Shown here: positions 61,099-64,000 of the stretch, in pieces | How the letters are laid out: each line of letters opens with the position of its first letter | Position numbering within the stretch: position 1 is the first letter of the stretch | NCBI RefSeq assembly: GCF_047511655.1 | Contig: NC_133391.1 | Coordinates: 126,426,384-126,490,383 of the forward strand | Reading direction: 5' to 3' | Source: Castor canadensis | Lineage: Eukaryota; Chordata; Mammalia; Rodentia; Castoridae | Length of the DNA: 64,000 nucleotides | The notes under the pieces: generated by a model | What the model was told of the DNA's origin: nothing | The model's database searches: none | Seen by the model: only the letters and a program-made list of their open reading frames with translations | Program-made: the position numbers and the translations under genes

Positions 61099-61784
61099 AA
61101 AAATTTGGAGGCTACTTAAAAAGCTAAACATTGATCGACCATTTGATCCAGTAATACCACTCTTGGGGATATACCCAAAAGACTGTGACACCGGTTACTC
61201 CAGAGGCACCTGCACACCCATGTTTACTGCAGCACTATTCACAATAGCCAAGTTATGGAAACAGCCAAGATGCCCCACTACTGACGAATGGATCAAGGAA
61301 ATGTATCTATACACAGTGGAATTTTATGCAGCCATGAAGAAGAACGAAATGTTATCATTTGCTGGTAAATGGATGGAATTGGAGAACATCATTCTAAGTG
61401 AGGTTAGCCTATCCCAAAAGACCAAAAATCGTTACGTTCTCTCTCATATGTGGACATTAGATGAAGGGCAAACACAACAAGGGGATTGGACTATGAGCAC
61501 ATGATAAAAGCGAGAGCACACAAGGGAGGTATGAGGATAGGTAAGACACCTAAAAAACTACATAGTATTTGTTGCCCTCAAGGCAGAGAAACTAAAGCAG
61601 ATACCTTAAAAGCAACTGAGGCCAATGGGAGAAGGGGACCAGGAACTAAAGGTTAGATCAAAAAGAATTAACCTAAAAGGTAACACACATGCACAGGAAA
61701 TTAATGTGAGTCAACTCCCTGTATAGCTATCCTTATCTCAACTAGCAAAAGCCCTTGTTCCTTCCTATTATTGCTTATACTCTC

Positions 61785-64000
61785 TTTTTTTTTTTTTTTC
61801 ATTTTTCTTTTATTATTCATATGTGCATACAAGGCTTGGTTCATTTCTCCCCCCTGCCCCCACCCCCTCCCTTACCACCCACTCCGCCCCCTCCCGCTCC
61901 CCCCCTCAATACCCAGCAGAAACTATTTTGCCCTTATCTCTAATTTTGTTGTAGAGAGAGTATAAGCAATAATAGGAAGGAACAAGGGGTTTTGCTGGTT
62001 GAGATAAGGATAGCTATACAGGGCATTGACTCACATTGATTTCCTGTGTGTGGGTGTTACCTTCTAGGTTAATTCTTTTTGATCTAACCTTTTCTCTAGT
62101 TCCTGGTCCCCTTTTCCTATTGGCCTCAGTTGCTTTAAGGTATCTGCTTTAGTTTCTCTGCGTTAAGGGCAACAAATGCTAGCTAGTTTTTTAGGTGTCT
62201 TACCTATCCTTACCCCTCCCTTGTGTGCTCTCGCTTTTATCATGTGCTCATAGTCCAATCCCCTTGTTGTGTTTGCCCTTGATCTAATGTCCACATATGA
62301 GGGAGAACATACGATTTTTGGTCTTTTGAGCCAGGCTAACCTCACTCAGAATGATGTTCTCCAATTCCATCCATTTACCAGCGAATGATAACATTTCGTT
62401 CTTCTTCATGGCTGCATAGAATTCCATTGTGTATAGATACCACATTTTCTTAATCCATTCGTCAGTGCTGGGACATCTTGGCTGTTTCCATAACTTGGCT
62501 ATTGTGAATAGTGCCGCAATAAACATGGATGTGCAGGTGCCTCTGGAGTAACAGTCTTTTGGGTATATCCCCAAGAGTGGTATTGCTGGATCAAATGGTA
62601 GATCGATGTCCATCTTTTAAAGTAGCCTCCAAATTTTTTTCCAGAGTGGTTGTACTAGTCTACATTCCCACCAACAGTGTAAAAGGGTTCCTTTTTCCCC
62701 GCATCCTCGCCAACACCTGTTGTTGGTGGTGTTGCTGATGATGGCTATTCTAACAGGGGTGAGGTGGAATCTTAGTGTGGTTTTAATTTGCATTTCCTTT
62801 ATTGCTAGAGATGGTGAGCATGTTTTCATGTGTTTTCTGGCCATTTGAATTTCTTCTTTTGAGAAAGTTCTGTTTAGTTCACATGCCCATTTCTTTATTG
62901 GTTCATTAGTTTTGGGAGAATTTAGTTTTTTAAGTTCCCTGTATATTCTGGTTATCAGTCCTTTGTCTGATGTATAATTGGCAAATATTTTCTCCCACTC
63001 TGTGGGTGTTCTCTTCAGTTTAGAGACCATTTCTTTTGATGAACAGAAGCTTTTTAGTTTTATGAGGTCCCATTTATCTATGCTATCTCTTAGTTGCTGT
63101 GCTGCTGGGGTTTCATTGAGAAAGTTTTTACCTATACCTACTAACTCCAGAGTATTTCCTACTCTTTCTTGTATCAACTTAAGAGTTTGGGGTCTGATAT
63201 TAAGATCCTTGATCCATTTTGAGTTAATCTTGGTATAGGGTGATATACATGGATCTAGTTTCAGTTTTTTGCAGACTGCTAACCAGTTTTCCCAGCAGTT
63301 TTTGTTGAAGAGGCTGCTATTTCTCCATCGTGTATTTTTAGCTCCTTTGTCAAAGATAAGTTGCTCATAGTTGTGTGGCTTCATATCTGGATCCTCTATT
63401 CTGTTCCACTGGTCTTCATGTCTGTTTTTGTGCCAGTACCATGCTGTTTTTATTGTTATTGCTTTGTAATATAGTTTGAAGTCAGGTATTGTGATACCTC
63501 CTGCATTGTTCTTTTGACTGAGTATTGCCTTGGCTATTCGTGGCCTCTTGTGTTTCCATATAAATTTAACAGTAGATTTTTCAATCTCTTTAATGAATGT
63601 CATTGGAATTTTGATGGGAATTGCATTAAACATGTAGATTACTTTGGGGAGTATCGACATTTTTACTATGTTGATTCTACCAATCCATGAGCATGGGAGA
63701 TCTCTCTACTTTCTATAGTCTTCCTCAATCTCTTTCTTCAGAAGTGTATAGTTTTCCTTGTAGAGGTCTTTCACATCTTTTGTTAGGTTTACACCTAGGT
63801 ATTTGATTTTTTTTTGAGGCTATTGTAAATGGAATTGTTTTCATACATTCTTTTTCCGTTTGCTCATTGTTAGTGTACAGAAATGCTAATGATTTTTCTA
63901 TGTTGATTTTATATCCTGCTACTTTGCTATAGCTATTGATGATGTCTAGAAGCTTCTGAGTAGAGTTTTTTGGGTCTTTAAGGTATAGGATCATGTCGTC
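61785..64000 (-). mobile_element. N2: younger L1 nested in L1-A mirror copy (runs off the window)
   Basis: Poly(A) (T run from 61,785), 3' UTR, then minus-strand ORF2. The C-terminal stop is near 62,284, with a 347-codon open piece at 62,617-63,660 and an RT-side piece at 63,725-63,994. Lesions are an in-frame TAA at about 62,617 and a frame break in a homopolymer near 63,810. It inserted in the opposite sense to its host. The 5' end and second TSD are beyond 64,000. Its subfamily features (short gagtaacagtctttt, gctcc at the RT end) match N1, not L1-A. Confidence 0.93.

Larger units (their letters stand above)
54957..61784 (+). mobile_element. L1-A mirror copy, full length up to N2
   Basis: + strand L1 with G+C-rich 5' UTR (54,957-56,432), ORF1 (56,433-57,342, same in-frame stop and frameshift as the left copy), a broken EN region, and ORF2 pieces at 58,690-59,040, 59,608-59,877 and 60,281-60,889 ending in the 3' UTR. 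Up to about 59,071 it is nearly identical to the left copy; beyond that it differs by about 5-8% but stays collinear (sum 73,695), without the N1 insertion. An ID SINE sits at 61,012 and N2 breaks the 3' UTR at 61,785. Confidence 0.93.

Overview
The window is mammalian nuclear DNA, almost certainly from a rodent. It contains spliced exons of importin-11 (IPO11), a typical rodent ID SINE at about 61,012, many related tRNA-derived SINEs, B1-like 7SL SINEs and B1+ID dimers, and several generations of one LINE-1 lineage. The tRNA-SINE variant (core 'ggctcaagtggtagag') suggests a castorimorph or sciurid rodent rather than mouse or rat, but I cannot fix the species. There is no operon-like or microbial content. 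The only host protein-coding gene seen is IPO11; everything else is intron and transposable elements.

Layout. Positions 1-8,398 are IPO11 introns with two coding exons on the + strand (992-1064 and 2832-3035), scattered SINEs and an ancient L1. Positions 8,399-18,745 hold a full-length L1 ('L1-A', minus strand). A younger 5'-truncated L1 ('N1', 10,099-13,503) split it, with a perfect 17-bp target-site duplication. L1-A is flanked by direct repeats of about 1.2 kb (7,216-8,398 and 18,746-20,243). Positions 20,244-35,822 carry more intron, an older L1 fragment ('L1-C'), IPO11 exons at 27,959-28,091 and 30,855-30,913, a short L1 tail and composite SINEs. Positions 35,823-36,022 are 200 Ns.

From 37,881 to 59,071 the window repeats 14,624-35,822 in reverse complement at near identity. 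Paired left and right coordinates sum to 73,703, then 73,702, then 73,695 going outward, so I see only a 1-bp and a 7-bp length difference over about 21.2 kb. Exons at 45,612-45,744 and 42,790-42,848 are therefore antisense copies. A further IPO11 exon (37,452-37,500, minus strand) exists only on the right side, because the left counterpart falls in the gap. Outward of 14,624 / 59,071 the two sides still align as the same L1 type but at roughly 5-8% divergence, with different later insertions: N1 on the left, an ID SINE and another L1 ('N2') on the right.

Interpretation. The giant inverted repeat is the main result. It is either a real intragenic palindrome kept uniform by arm-to-arm gene conversion, or a retained second copy of the locus scaffolded head-to-head across a placeholder gap. 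Near-zero divergence inside and a sharp step to several percent inside an L1 do not fit a simple allelic duplicate along the whole length, but the round 200-N gap and the broken exon order (four exons forward, the fifth only in reverse) leave an assembly error as a serious possibility. No novel enzymatic system was found.
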